The position numbers and the translations under genes are program-made. A model generated the notes under the pieces. The model had not been told where the DNA came from. It worked only from the letters and a program-made list of their open reading frames with translations, and ran no database searches. From Candidatus Kryptoniota bacterium (lineage in GTDB: Bacteria; Bacteroidota; Ignavibacteria; Kryptoniales; JAKASW01), in assembly GCA_036567965.1 (NCBI GenBank), contig DATCTN010000022.1, forward strand, positions 1-38,366: a DNA stretch of 38,366 nucleotides. Direction: 5' to 3'. Shown piece after piece: positions 9,401 to 17,120 of this stretch. How positions within the stretch are numbered: the stretch's first letter is position 1; each line of letters opens with the position of its first letter.

Positions 9401-10082
9401 CACCCGGCTGAAGAATGCCGGCGCGATGCCCGATTGGGTGCAAGTCGGGAACGAGATTACCAGGGGAACGTTGTGGCCGGTGGCGCAAGTCCAGATTCCT
9501 GGATCCACTCAATACAACCCACCTGAACCGTACGACGCTTCAAAGCAGTGGGATCACCTGACTCGAATTCTTAAGGCAGGAATACGAGGAGTGATGTCTG
9601 CGGCGGGCAACACGCCGCCCCGTATCGCGATTCATATCGATCAGGGAGGAAATTGGCCTGTGACAAAATGGTTCTTCGATCATTTGGAAGCAGCTCACGT
9701 TGACTACGACATAATTTCAGAGAGCTTTTACCCTCCGTGGCACCATGGTACACTTGAAGGCCTGCGATCCAACATGGTCAATTGTGCGAATCGATATAAT
9801 AAAGACTTCGCTGTGGTCGAAACCGGTTACGACAGTTCGAGGGTTCAAAATAATGAAGACATGTTGTGGCCAATTAATTCGGAAGGACGGCTGCAATTCA
9901 TGGTGGATCTGGTTAATACAGTGAGGAAATCGCCTCGTGGAGTTGGAGTTATGTACTGGGCACCGGAAAGAGACGCGTGGAACAAAGATGGGACTCCTGG
10001 CCCCGTCGTATTCGTTCTCGATTCACTGGCATCGCTCGCAAAACCTCCTTTTAGCCATGCGCCACTTTCCATCGAGAAGTAA
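6486..10082 (+). CDS. GH35 beta-galactosidase / GH53 endo-beta-1,4-galactanase fusion
   Basis: A 1198-residue secreted enzyme. The ATG at 6486 follows AGAGG (6476-6480) and opens a Sec signal peptide ending near RACAQ. The N-terminal half (about 60-500) is a GH35 domain: GEFHYSRFP, WEEELLKMKAGGVQIVSTYVFW, IQIENEY with predicted acid/base E224, and FTAEIGGGMED with predicted nucleophile E331, then YYMYHGGAN. A region of beta domains (about 500-850) follows. The C-terminal half (about 855-1190) is a GH53 domain: GADISFLD, WVQVGNEIT (predicted acid/base E990), SESFYPPWHHG and AVVETGYDS (predicted nucleophile E1112). GH53 cuts beta-1,4-galactan internally and GH35 removes terminal galactose, so one chain could take galactan side chains of rhamnogalacturonan I to galactose. 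Both halves keep their catalytic residues. It heads the pectin cluster. Confidence 0.9.
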   Translation: MPHSDWFKFTLPAAAVIMFTLFSPLSRACAQTLPQSERVFTINATDRIAPPETGYLEMGSSDAGNSPDGSTLSVNSRYLVLDGKPWLPVMGEFHYSRFPERYWEEELLKMKAGGVQIVSTYVFWIHHEEVEGQFDWSGRRDLRKFVELCSKLGLYVYPRIGPWAHGEVRNGGFPDWLIAKGPIRVNDSTFLSYVKIFYKEIGNQLKGLLWKDGGPVIGIQIENEYANRAPNGGDAYLLKLKSMAIEAGLDVPLYTVTGWDNAVIPPHAFIPVYGGYPDEPWSGARGEMRPDPQGVFQFHVATPIGTAGIMQGVPSGAEEVQYSHYPRFTAEIGGGMEDTYHRRVVVSPDDIAAMSLSALGSGVNLLGYYMYHGGANPQGKLTALQESQSTGYPNDVPVISYDFQAPLGEFGQMNGTFRRLKALHQFIHDFGTELAPMAGVMPDVVPSGPRDTTTLRIAARTFGGRGFLFFNNYLRSYPLPEQKGVKVRLELPGETISVPDAPVDIPSQSFFFWPVNLDLGGALLKYATAQPFAKFSDDNDSYYFFMASPFRKAEFVFAESNVSSLHSPAGSVLRKDSLMHVDGVGPSTADAITIKTSSGHIVHVVLLSQEEAYDSWELRLDGRKHLLITSAEVFACGDTIHLRSRDPNAFSVLVFPKISNTLASNFPLIEKRDVGIFSHFIASIKQAKNPAGLKQIRKAGNVPPVKMGRAFDWRNGAVAASPDDSTFEQAAVWRVTLPKVMPPGISDLFLKIRYTGDVGRLYSGDLMLDDNFFNGTTWEIGLKRFGPDVFAHGLDLKILPLRKDAPIYIPENMWPSFDGAAQVAGVKSVTASPEYEVTLAPENKKIGQAGKFVLGADISFLDAPGFGRYAKLPAYQENGKPGDELTILSNHGWNAFRLRVFVSPVRKAPDNSLANTIPLARRIKASGALLLLDFHFSDTWADPQHQEIPVAWQGLSFDSLVDRVESYAKDVITRLKNAGAMPDWVQVGNEITRGTLWPVAQVQIPGSTQYNPPEPYDASKQWDHLTRILKAGIRGVMSAAGNTPPRIAIHIDQGGNWPVTKWFFDHLEAAHVDYDIISESFYPPWHHGTLEGLRSNMVNCANRYNKDFAVVETGYDSSRVQNNEDMLWPINSEGRLQFMVDLVNTVRKSPRGVGVMYWAPERDAWNKDGTPGPVVFVLDSLASLAKPPFSHAPLSIEK

Positions 10083-10114
10083 AATCAGGTCACGCGTTTT
10101 TGAATTGATCGAGG

Positions 10115-10489
10115 ATGATATTGGCTCAGGTTGATTATATTTCTCGTGGCGGCAAAAGGATCATGATGGTCGATCTTTCCCACTTGAGCGATTATGGCAG
10201 TGTTCCAGGTTTGGCGGATCTTGCAATTCAGCTGGCACACTCGAACCAACCAGAATCTGTTCTGGCGTTAATCGATTTGTCGGGGACGAAAATAAATGAA
10301 GTCGTCATCTCGTCGCTGAAGAAGATGTCTGCGAATAACGGGCCATATATGAAAGCAATCGCGTTTGTGGGATTCGGCAGGTTCAAGTCAACTGCAATGT
10401 CGCTGCTTCTCCTGACAACGCGGAGACGAAACCATAAGGTGATTAGAGATCGGGAATCCGCATTGCGCTGGCTTTGTGAGCAAGAATGA
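10115..10489 (+). CDS. STAS/SpoIIAA-like domain protein
   Basis: A 124-residue cytoplasmic protein. The pattern is strand YISRGGKRIMMVDLSHL, helix PGLADLAIQLA, strand SVLALIDLSGTKIN, helix VISSLKKMSANN, strand KAIAFVGF and a C-terminal ESALRWLCEQ. It resembles the stand-alone STAS/SEC14-like proteins whose consensus is GKxIlyvDy...vlvLiDltg...PYvKaaAvvG...AldWL. The ATG at 10115 is chosen because the first strand is needed for the fold. Its GAGG is very close, and ATG 10163/10166 with AAAGGA is the alternative. The function of this subfamily is unknown; STAS domains usually bind proteins or small ligands in signalling. It is the only non-secreted, non-nuclease gene in the glycan cluster. Confidence 0.6.
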   Translation: MILAQVDYISRGGKRIMMVDLSHLSDYGSVPGLADLAIQLAHSNQPESVLALIDLSGTKINEVVISSLKKMSANNGPYMKAIAFVGFGRFKSTAMSLLLLTTRRRNHKVIRDRESALRWLCEQE

Positions 10490-10570
10490 CTCCTCCATTT
10501 GGGACAGCTTTTGCATGAGGAGACAAAGTGAAAAGCACTTGTACTAAAATCATAAGGGGACATACCGAAC

Positions 10571-11767
10571 TTGAGAAATCTGATTTTTGATTGCGCAGTC
10601 TGGGTACTATTGATTATAATTCCTTCAAGAATGTCTTTCTCCCAGCAGACAAAAGTCCCCGACGGCAATCCTCGGGGCATGTACGATGAATCCCGGGTCC
10701 CGCGGTACAACCTTCCTGATCCGCTTATTCTCTCTAATGGTGAGGGTGTCCACGATACAATTGCATGGATTGAGAAACGCAGACCCGAGTTGTTGAACCT
10801 GTTCGAGACATATGTCTACGGGAAACCTGCAGTTGGAAGGCCGGAACATTTTCATTGGATTGTGAATCCGGATAGCGAGGTAACCGATTCATCCATCACG
10901 AAGAGAGTCACTCTTTATTTCTCTGAGAATGATCTCTGGCCGAAACTCGATGTTGAAATCGTTCTTCCGAGGACCGGGAAACCTGTTCCTGTTTTCGTCG
11001 TTTCCACATGGTATCCGGACGCGCCGCTCCTTCTCAGTAGAGGCTATGGACTGGTGAGATATGACGCGCGCGAAATTGAACCTGACGATAAAGACAGCGC
11101 TTACACAAAGGGCATCAGGAAGTTCTTCGATCCTCCTGATCGCAAACAAGCGACCGCGGATGAGTGGGGAACTATTGCCGCATGGTCGTGGGTCGCGAGC
11201 AGAGTAATGGATTATCTGGTAACGGACAAGAATATTGATTCAAATAAGATTTGCATCCTGGGATTTTCCAGGTTCGGCAAAGCAGCGATGTGGGCAGGCG
11301 CGCTCGACACGCGATTCGCGATTGTCTTTTCGTGCGAGTCAGGCTGCGGCGGTGCAACGATCGTCCGTCGTGGTTTTGGTGAAACCGTCCGGCTGATTAA
11401 CGAGCAGTTTCCCCACTGGTTCAACGGCAACTTCAAGAAATTCAATGATCGTGTGAGCGATTTGCCCGTCGACTGGCATATGCTGATTGCCCTTATGGCA
11501 CCGAGACCTGTTTATCTCTCCACGGCTGAAGACGATTGGTGGGGCGATCCGCGCGGAACGTTTCTCGCGGCAAAAGCCGCCGAGTCTGTTTTTGCACTCT
11601 TCGGAGAAAAGGGAATGAACGTGTCAGAAATGCCGCCGCCCGAGAGCCAGGTCGGGAGTTTCATCGGATATCATATGAGAAAAGGTAGACATGGTTTGAC
11701 GTCGTACGACATGGATCTGTTCATGAGATTTGCCGATTCTCATTTTGAATCCAATGCTTCGAAGTGA
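10571..11767 (+). CDS. CE15-like glucuronoyl esterase (alpha/beta hydrolase)
   Basis: A 398-residue secreted esterase. The TTG start gives a hydrophobic signal (MRNLIFDCAVWVLLIIIPSR, then SFSQQ). The only nearby ATG falls inside that signal, and the frame is closed by a TAA at 10553. AAGGGGA lies 10 bases upstream. The catalytic-serine motif is ILGFSRFGKAAMWAG (S233), followed by SCESGCGGA (E256, the likely acid), PHWFNGNFKKFND, the region AEDDWWGDPRG, and RKGRHGLTSYDM (H374, the likely catalytic His). This series matches bacterial CE15 4-O-methyl-glucuronoyl methylesterases, which break ester links between glucuronate and alcohols. Related pectin methylesterases (CE19) and acetylxylan esterases are alternatives. 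With its neighbours it would deesterify uronic acids in plant polysaccharide. Confidence 0.82.
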   Translation: MRNLIFDCAVWVLLIIIPSRMSFSQQTKVPDGNPRGMYDESRVPRYNLPDPLILSNGEGVHDTIAWIEKRRPELLNLFETYVYGKPAVGRPEHFHWIVNPDSEVTDSSITKRVTLYFSENDLWPKLDVEIVLPRTGKPVPVFVVSTWYPDAPLLLSRGYGLVRYDAREIEPDDKDSAYTKGIRKFFDPPDRKQATADEWGTIAAWSWVASRVMDYLVTDKNIDSNKICILGFSRFGKAAMWAGALDTRFAIVFSCESGCGGATIVRRGFGETVRLINEQFPHWFNGNFKKFNDRVSDLPVDWHMLIALMAPRPVYLSTAEDDWWGDPRGTFLAAKAAESVFALFGEKGMNVSEMPPPESQVGSFIGYHMRKGRHGLTSYDMDLFMRFADSHFESNASK

Positions 11768-11815
11768 TCGTCTGCTGCATCTTTCAAATGTGTAATTCAT
11801 TTTCATGGTGATGTC

Positions 11816-13210
11816 GTGAAAATCCATCATGCCACACTGATCACGTTAACAATTCTTCTCTGCGCTGAGGTCGCAGCGTACTGCGCTCTCCCTGATTTTC
11901 CTCTGAGGTTGAGTGCGAATGGGCGATACCTTGTCGACCAAAACGACAAACCATTTCTGATTAAGGAAATCTCAGCGTGGGGATTGATACAATCATTGTC
12001 GGAAGCCGACGAGGCTGCTTTCATGGACAGCGTCGGGAGCAAGGGCTTCAACACTCTTCTTGTCAGCGTGATCTCATACGATACCAGGTTTGCCGGTAAG
12101 CCGCCTGACTGGAACGGGATCTCGCCCTTTAAGGTCCACTGGGACTTTTCGACGTACGATACCGTGTACTTCAGTCACGTCGATCGAGTGCTGAACATGG
12201 CAGGGAAAAGAGGAATGGTTGTTCTTCTCGTGGCGTGTTACCTCGGCTGGAGCGGAGATCCTAATCAGGGTTGGTGGGACGAGTTGCGAGACAAGAACAA
12301 CAGCCCGGACAAGAGCCGGATTTACGGTCGATTCCTGGGGAATCGTTACAAGAATTTTGCCAACATTATCTGGGTCGCCGGAGGCGATAACGATGCCGAC
12401 GGTCCTTCGTACGAGCACATGAAAAACATAATCGAGGGGATAAAAGAAAACGATCATCATCTCTGGACCGCTCACTGGTCTGCAAATCACTGGTCGTTCG
12501 ACAATAAACCTTACGCGTCGTATTTGGACCTCAACGGAATGTATAACTGGACGGAACGATTCCTCGGGAGTGCAGGTCCCCAGTACAGGACAGAGCTCGA
12601 AAAGTATGGATCGGGAAAAATGATATTCCAACTTGACCAGAGTTATGAGAACGACGTTCCCGACACGATAGACAATCTCGATCACCAGTGGATCCGCAGA
12701 AAAAATTACGACGGGATTCTTTGTGGGTGCAGGGGAACGAGTTTCAGCCCGGGCGCGATTGACAACCAGTGCTACATATTCAAGAACTGGAAACCGTTGA
12801 TGAATACCCAGGGGATGTGGGAAGCGAAGTATTGTTTCAATCTTTTTGAATCACGATCGTGGCAGGACCTTATTCCTGACTCGAGTTGTGATGTTTCGGG
12901 GCGCGGAGCGTTCGGTGATATTACTTACGCGTGCGCAGCCAGGACTTCCACGGGCGGAACGATGATCGTCTATATTCCCACAGCACGCGAGATTATGGTC
13001 GATCTCGGCAGAATATCCGGTAAATCGGTCCGCGCATGGTGGTACAGTCCCGGGAGCGGGCGGGGAATTAAGATCGGTGAGTACCCAACAGCTGGCTTCC
13101 AGAAATTCAATCCTCCGGCGGCTGGAGATTGGGTACTCGTGATAGATGACGCTTCCCTAGACTTGAACGGGCCCGGAACAGCAGCTGCGGAAGGCATCCG
13201 CGGAGAATAA
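11816..13210 (+). CDS. DUF4038/GH140-like apiosidase-type glycoside hydrolase
   Basis: A 464-residue protein from a GTG start, with a signal peptide (KIHHATLITLTILLCAEVAAYCA). The TIM-barrel (about 28-375) begins LRLSANGRYLVDQNDKPFLI, the usual DUF4038 opening. It contains SAWGLIQSLSEADEAAFMD, GWWDELRDKN, and IIWVAGGDND, whose D191 matches the conserved GGD acid. The second acidic motif, normally GEPxYE, reads LDQSYE, so Asp274 appears in place of Glu. The C-terminal part (about 375-450; MIVYIPTAREIMVDLG, WWYSPGSGRGIKIGE) is the associated beta domain ('collagen-binding' type). Characterised GH140 enzymes release apiose from rhamnogalacturonan II. The family includes other activities, so the substrate is a context-based guess. 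It lies 48 bp after the esterase, in the same direction. Confidence 0.75.
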   Translation: MKIHHATLITLTILLCAEVAAYCALPDFPLRLSANGRYLVDQNDKPFLIKEISAWGLIQSLSEADEAAFMDSVGSKGFNTLLVSVISYDTRFAGKPPDWNGISPFKVHWDFSTYDTVYFSHVDRVLNMAGKRGMVVLLVACYLGWSGDPNQGWWDELRDKNNSPDKSRIYGRFLGNRYKNFANIIWVAGGDNDADGPSYEHMKNIIEGIKENDHHLWTAHWSANHWSFDNKPYASYLDLNGMYNWTERFLGSAGPQYRTELEKYGSGKMIFQLDQSYENDVPDTIDNLDHQWIRRKNYDGILCGCRGTSFSPGAIDNQCYIFKNWKPLMNTQGMWEAKYCFNLFESRSWQDLIPDSSCDVSGRGAFGDITYACAARTSTGGTMIVYIPTAREIMVDLGRISGKSVRAWWYSPGSGRGIKIGEYPTAGFQKFNPPAAGDWVLVIDDASLDLNGPGTAAAEGIRGE

Positions 13211-13326
13211 CCATTATCGGAATCCAATCAGAGCTGCCATTCTCGAAGATGATCCCTTTTCATTATGCCTGTCTTCCAGGTTTACAAAGGGTTATTTTAT
13301 GAAACACAGAATGACGAGAACAACTT

Positions 13327-13686
13327 ATGAATAAGAAAGAGATAAGACGGCAATACAAGGAAACATTGCAGCCGATGGGAATGTACCAGATAAAGAATCT
13401 TTTCGACGGCAAAATCTTCATCGGCAGCAGCAAGAACCTCCATGGAAAATTGAACGGCAGTAGGTTCCAGCTCAGACTTGGTTCACACATGAACAGAGCC
13501 CTCCAGGAACATTTCGCGAAACTCGGAGAAGAAAAGTTCTCATTTGAAATCGTCGATTTCCTTAAATCTAAAGACGAACCGCGGTACGATTACTCCGATG
13601 AGCTTGCAGTACTTGAGGATTGGTGGTTGGAGAAACTCGGACCGTACCACGATAAAGGATATAACAAAAGGGAAAAAGTCAGTTAA
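13327..13686 (+). CDS. GIY-YIG nuclease family protein
   Basis: A 119-residue protein with the core GMYQIKNLFDGKIFIGSSKNL (a variant GIY...YIG). The LGSHMNRALQEHFAKLGEEKFSFEIV helix-strand follows, then ELAVLEDWWLEKLGPYHDKGYN with the acidic residue expected late in the domain. The leading MNKKEIRRQYKETLQPMG is also typical of a small family found in many bacteria, distinct from the UPF0213-like protein at 455-745. The ribosome-binding site is weak. The gene sits between two secreted glycoside hydrolases (116 bp after one, 42 bp before the other), where a DNA nuclease has no obvious metabolic role. It looks like an insertion into the cluster. Confidence 0.82.
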   Translation: MNKKEIRRQYKETLQPMGMYQIKNLFDGKIFIGSSKNLHGKLNGSRFQLRLGSHMNRALQEHFAKLGEEKFSFEIVDFLKSKDEPRYDYSDELAVLEDWWLEKLGPYHDKGYNKREKVS

Positions 13687-13728
13687 GTGCCGCGCAAAAG
13701 TCTTCGGCAAGAAACCGAAAGGGAAGTC

Positions 13729-15747
13729 ATGAACACTCGCATCAGCAAAATTGTTCTCGTAATGTTCAGCTTATTACTGGCAATAATGTGTCTTGATAGT
13801 GGTACAATAGCGGCGTCTCCTCTTCAAGCTGACAGTGTTACCAATGGGGCTCGACTGGATTGGTGGCGCGAGGCGCGGTTTGGAATGTTTATTCACTGGG
13901 GCATTTATTCCGTCCCGGCTCAAGGCGAGTGGTACATGACCAACGCACAAGTCCCACGGTCAGAATATGAAAAGTATGCCGCGAGATTCGATCCGACCAA
14001 ATTCGATGCCGACAAATGGGCCGAGATAGCTCACGACGCAGGCATGAAATACCTCGTCATCACTTCGAAACATCACGACGGATTTTCGATGTTCAAGACG
14101 GCCGCGACGAAGTATAACGTTGTCGACGCGACACCGTGGGGAAAGGATCCTCTCAAAGCTCTAAGTGCCGCCTGCCGCAGACATGGAATCAAGTTTTGCG
14201 TGTACTATTCGATTATGGACTGGCATTCTCCTTTCCAGGGTGCCGACAAACCTGATTCGCTTCACCCGTCGTACAACCCGACGCACTTCAATCCTGGAGA
14301 GAAAGAAAAATATGTCGGGTATATGAAAATGCAGCTCAAGGAGCTCATGACACAATATCATCCCGCAGTGCTTTGGTTCGATGGGGGATGGATGAATGGA
14401 TGGACGAGCAAAGATGGAGTCGAGCTGTATCAGTACTTGAGGAAATTGGATCCGCGACTGATCATCAACAATCGTGTTATCGGCGCCGGGGACTATGAAA
14501 CCCCGGAACAGGAAATTCCGCCGAACGGTATTCCCGGACACGATTGGGAAACGTGCATGACCATCAATGACAGCTGGGGATTCAACTCGAGCGATTCGAA
14601 CTTCAAGTCAACAAGTGAATTGCTTCACAACCTCATCGATATCGCGAGCAAGGGAGGCAACTACCTGTTAAATGTCGGGCCGACTGACCTTGGAATAATT
14701 CCTTCACAGGAAGTCGAGCGACTTGAGGCAATGGGTAAGTGGCTTAAGGTGAACGGCGAGGCGATATATGGGACATCTGCCGGTCCATTCACGACTCAGC
14801 TTCCGTGGGGCCGCTGTACAGAAAAGAAAAACAATCTATACCTGACCGTATTCAATTGGCCTGCAGATGGAAAGCTGGTATTCGACGGGCTTTATTCAAA
14901 ACCGAGAACCAGCTATTTACTTTCCGACGAGCACCAGCACGCATTAAAAGTCATTCAGGCCGGAGATTCAATTGTTATTAGTGTCCCCACACAATCTCCT
15001 GATCAGGTCGCGAGTGTAGTCGTGCTAAACTTTTCCGGAAAGCCTGTCGTATTCAACCCGCCGCTTATTGAATCTGAGCACGACATCTTCATAGATACAG
15101 TCAAAGTAGTGTTGTCATCCGGCGGAGAAAACGCGGACGTTCGCTACACGATCGATGGAACTTTCCCGGTCAATTCGTCTCCTCTCGCGAACAGACCGAT
15201 ACTGCTATCATCTACGGCATTGATCACTGCCGCATGCTTTCACGGAGGGCGGCAGGTGAGCGAGGTGTCGACGAAGACATTTACGAGAGTCTCTCCGGAA
15301 CCAGCGATCGCGGTTGACTCGCTCTCGCCAGGAGTGAGCTATAAATACTTTGAAGGGAGCTGGGAGAAGCTTCCGGATTTTTCAAAGCTTGTTCCGGTAC
15401 GTGAAGGGAATATGCCCAACTTTGGGCTTCCGCCTCAGAGAGCGCTTGTCAACTATGGTGCGACTTACTCAGGCTATGTCAAGATCCCGCAGGACGGAGT
15501 CTACACTTTTTTTACGGCTTCGGACGACGGAAGCAGATTATTCATTGATAACCGGCTTGTCGTCGACAATGATCAACTGCACGGCGTGATACAAAAATCC
15601 GGCGTCGTTCCGCTTGCGGCGGGATACCATTCGATTAAAGTTGAATTCTTCCAGGCATCGGGCGGAGACGAGTTGGACGTGTACTTCAGGACTCAAGGCT
15701 TGCCGATGACCACTATTCCTGATTCACTCCTGTTCCAAAGACGGTGA
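13729..15747 (+). CDS. GH29 alpha-L-fucosidase with chitobiase-like and PA14 domains
   Basis: A 672-residue secreted enzyme. The ATG at 13729 has AAAGGG just upstream and opens a signal peptide (ISKIVLVMFSLLLAIMCLD...). This is preferred over the in-frame GTG at 13687, which would put basic residues before it. The GH29 domain (about 35-450) contains WWREARFGMFIHWGIYSVPA, ITSKHHDGFSMF, and LWFDGGWMNG with D218 as the predicted nucleophile. An Ig-like CHB_HEX_C-type domain follows (about 455-530; VRYTIDGTFPVNSSPL). The last 140 residues are a PA14 carbohydrate-binding domain (FTASDDGSRLFIDNRLVVDN...). The enzyme removes alpha-L-fucose outside the cell. Fucose occurs on xyloglucan and rhamnogalacturonan side chains, consistent with the neighbours. 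The stop codon overlaps the start of the next gene. Confidence 0.9.
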   Translation: MNTRISKIVLVMFSLLLAIMCLDSGTIAASPLQADSVTNGARLDWWREARFGMFIHWGIYSVPAQGEWYMTNAQVPRSEYEKYAARFDPTKFDADKWAEIAHDAGMKYLVITSKHHDGFSMFKTAATKYNVVDATPWGKDPLKALSAACRRHGIKFCVYYSIMDWHSPFQGADKPDSLHPSYNPTHFNPGEKEKYVGYMKMQLKELMTQYHPAVLWFDGGWMNGWTSKDGVELYQYLRKLDPRLIINNRVIGAGDYETPEQEIPPNGIPGHDWETCMTINDSWGFNSSDSNFKSTSELLHNLIDIASKGGNYLLNVGPTDLGIIPSQEVERLEAMGKWLKVNGEAIYGTSAGPFTTQLPWGRCTEKKNNLYLTVFNWPADGKLVFDGLYSKPRTSYLLSDEHQHALKVIQAGDSIVISVPTQSPDQVASVVVLNFSGKPVVFNPPLIESEHDIFIDTVKVVLSSGGENADVRYTIDGTFPVNSSPLANRPILLSSTALITAACFHGGRQVSEVSTKTFTRVSPEPAIAVDSLSPGVSYKYFEGSWEKLPDFSKLVPVREGNMPNFGLPPQRALVNYGATYSGYVKIPQDGVYTFFTASDDGSRLFIDNRLVVDNDQLHGVIQKSGVVPLAAGYHSIKVEFFQASGGDELDVYFRTQGLPMTTIPDSLLFQRR

Positions 15748-16424
15748 GCAGCCCCAGAAGAAATAAATTGGATAAGCTCGGAGTATTGATTTGCATACCG
15801 CTCTTGTCACTAGTTATGGGCTGTGCGGAGGTAGTACCATTACTTCATGATTCGTCGCAGGGAAGCGAAGTCTATTCAAATTTGGGAACGGTAAAGGTTA
15901 ACGTATTTAATGACGCAAAACCGGAAGATGAAGAAAATAGATCGCTCGAGTTCACGCCCTCGATCAGCGCTTTCGTTTTGTCCACTATAAAAACAAAAGT
16001 AGTCCAAAGCAATCTTTTCACCCTATCTGATAATGCTGTTTACGAGCTCTCTGGAAGAATAAATAGATTCCAAAGTGCTTCGGTGCCCAGTGCAGCGAGA
16101 TTGATATTTGGTTGTTTGGGTCTCACAACTTATTTCGGTGGGGCTATCCTTGCGATAGCTAGGAATGATGCTACTTATTTTTATGTCGGAACCGCTCTGA
16201 CAGTTCCTCTAATTGGAAGTTCACGATTCTTTAGTTCTTATTATGTGGCTTCCGTTGGATTTGAATACACAGTCACAAAAAGTGGGCATGAAATATATCG
16301 GGATACGATATCAGCGGACTCAACTCTTGAAAATCCCGAATGTTCACGGATGGTGTTGCTCGATCAATTGTTCGATAGATGTGTTAATCAGATGCTGAAG
16401 CGAATAAGTGAAAATGTCAAGTGA
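15744..16424 (+). CDS. Putative lipoprotein of unknown function
   Basis: A 226-residue protein beginning at a GTG whose last bases form the TGA of the fucosidase (GTGA overlap), so the two are probably translated together. Residues about 12-27 form a signal with lipobox LVMGC. The body has VKVNVFNDAKPEDEENRSLEF, a region resembling the beta-sandwich of lipoproteins that assemble in the envelope, then a hydrophobic stretch (about 125-165) that could cross the membrane. The C-terminus is SRMVLLDQLFDRCVNQMLKRI. I do not recognise the family. Its codon use is visibly more AT-rich than that of the glycoside hydrolases before it, so it may have a different history. Confidence 0.65.
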   Translation: MSSPRRNKLDKLGVLICIPLLSLVMGCAEVVPLLHDSSQGSEVYSNLGTVKVNVFNDAKPEDEENRSLEFTPSISAFVLSTIKTKVVQSNLFTLSDNAVYELSGRINRFQSASVPSAARLIFGCLGLTTYFGGAILAIARNDATYFYVGTALTVPLIGSSRFFSSYYVASVGFEYTVTKSGHEIYRDTISADSTLENPECSRMVLLDQLFDRCVNQMLKRISENVK

Positions 16425-16716
16425 AGGTTAACGGTCGGTGACTTTCCAAACGTTCCGATGAGCGTATTCTACATGCACATAAATAACGATATCGGGATAA
16501 TTGAGCAGAAGTCTCAAAGATGACGGGCTTTTTCTGCTTCAGCTTGTTGATAATTTGCAATAAGTGGAGAGTACGGATCCCTGGATCCACAAGTACATAT
16601 TTCCGAGCGGAATGCTTCCTTCTGTCGCACAATTTGGGAAAGCATCGTAAGGCCTCTTTATAAAAGAGGACTGGCACGTGAATCGGGGGCAAGTCAGCTC
16701 CGACCTCTTCCCGTTG
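16425..16716. other. Gene-free spacer
   Basis: I see no supported gene. A 91-codon open frame on the minus strand (16417-16692) has no start signal and no recognisable domain. A small inverted repeat GGATCC...GGATCC occurs near 16576-16589. Confidence 0.4.
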
Positions 16717-16933
16717 GGTAGTGTCTCAGCTTGAAATCCTGGATTGCGCGCCGCCGTGTCAGGAGTACCGACGATCCAACAGTCATGTCATTCCCGTCAC
16801 CGCCTTGCGGGATCCCGATATATAGAATATTTCGGTCGGGACATGCTTATAGCGGGAATCCAGTCAGGCTCTGTCCTGGATTCCCGATAGGAACATTCGG
16901 GAATGACACGTGAGGGTAAGTTGAGACACTACC
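16717..16933. mobile_element. 217-bp MITE-like element with 16-bp terminal inverted repeats
   Basis: Ends are GGTAGTGTCTCAGCTT (16717-16732) and AAGTTGAGACACTACC (16918-16933), inverted repeats matching at 15 of 16 positions. Inside is a nested unit bounded by TGTCATTCCCG (16786-16796) and CGGGAATGACA (16898-16908). Within that is a perfect 11-bp hairpin CGGGAATCCAG (16853-16863) / CTGGATTCCCG (16876-16886). It holds no gene. No clear target-site duplication is visible. The layout suggests a non-autonomous element into which, or with which, a TGTCATTCCCG repeat moved. Confidence 0.65.
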
Positions 16934-17120
16934 TCCCCTTGACTTTTCAGATACGCGACCGTAAAATCTAATAAGCAACATCACCTACCTAATTCGAGGA
17001 CCTGATGCCGGATCATAAGGTCAAATGCGGGTCAGTGAGTAAGCGACATCTTCAGATAGATTAGTAATCAAGCGCCGTTCGTTCAGAGATTCTGACCTTG
17101 GTCAGGGCGATAACGTTCTG

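Noticed and set aside
16417-16692. 91-codon open frame on the minus strand
   Set aside because: No ribosome-binding site and no family resemblance; it fills a gene-free gap.
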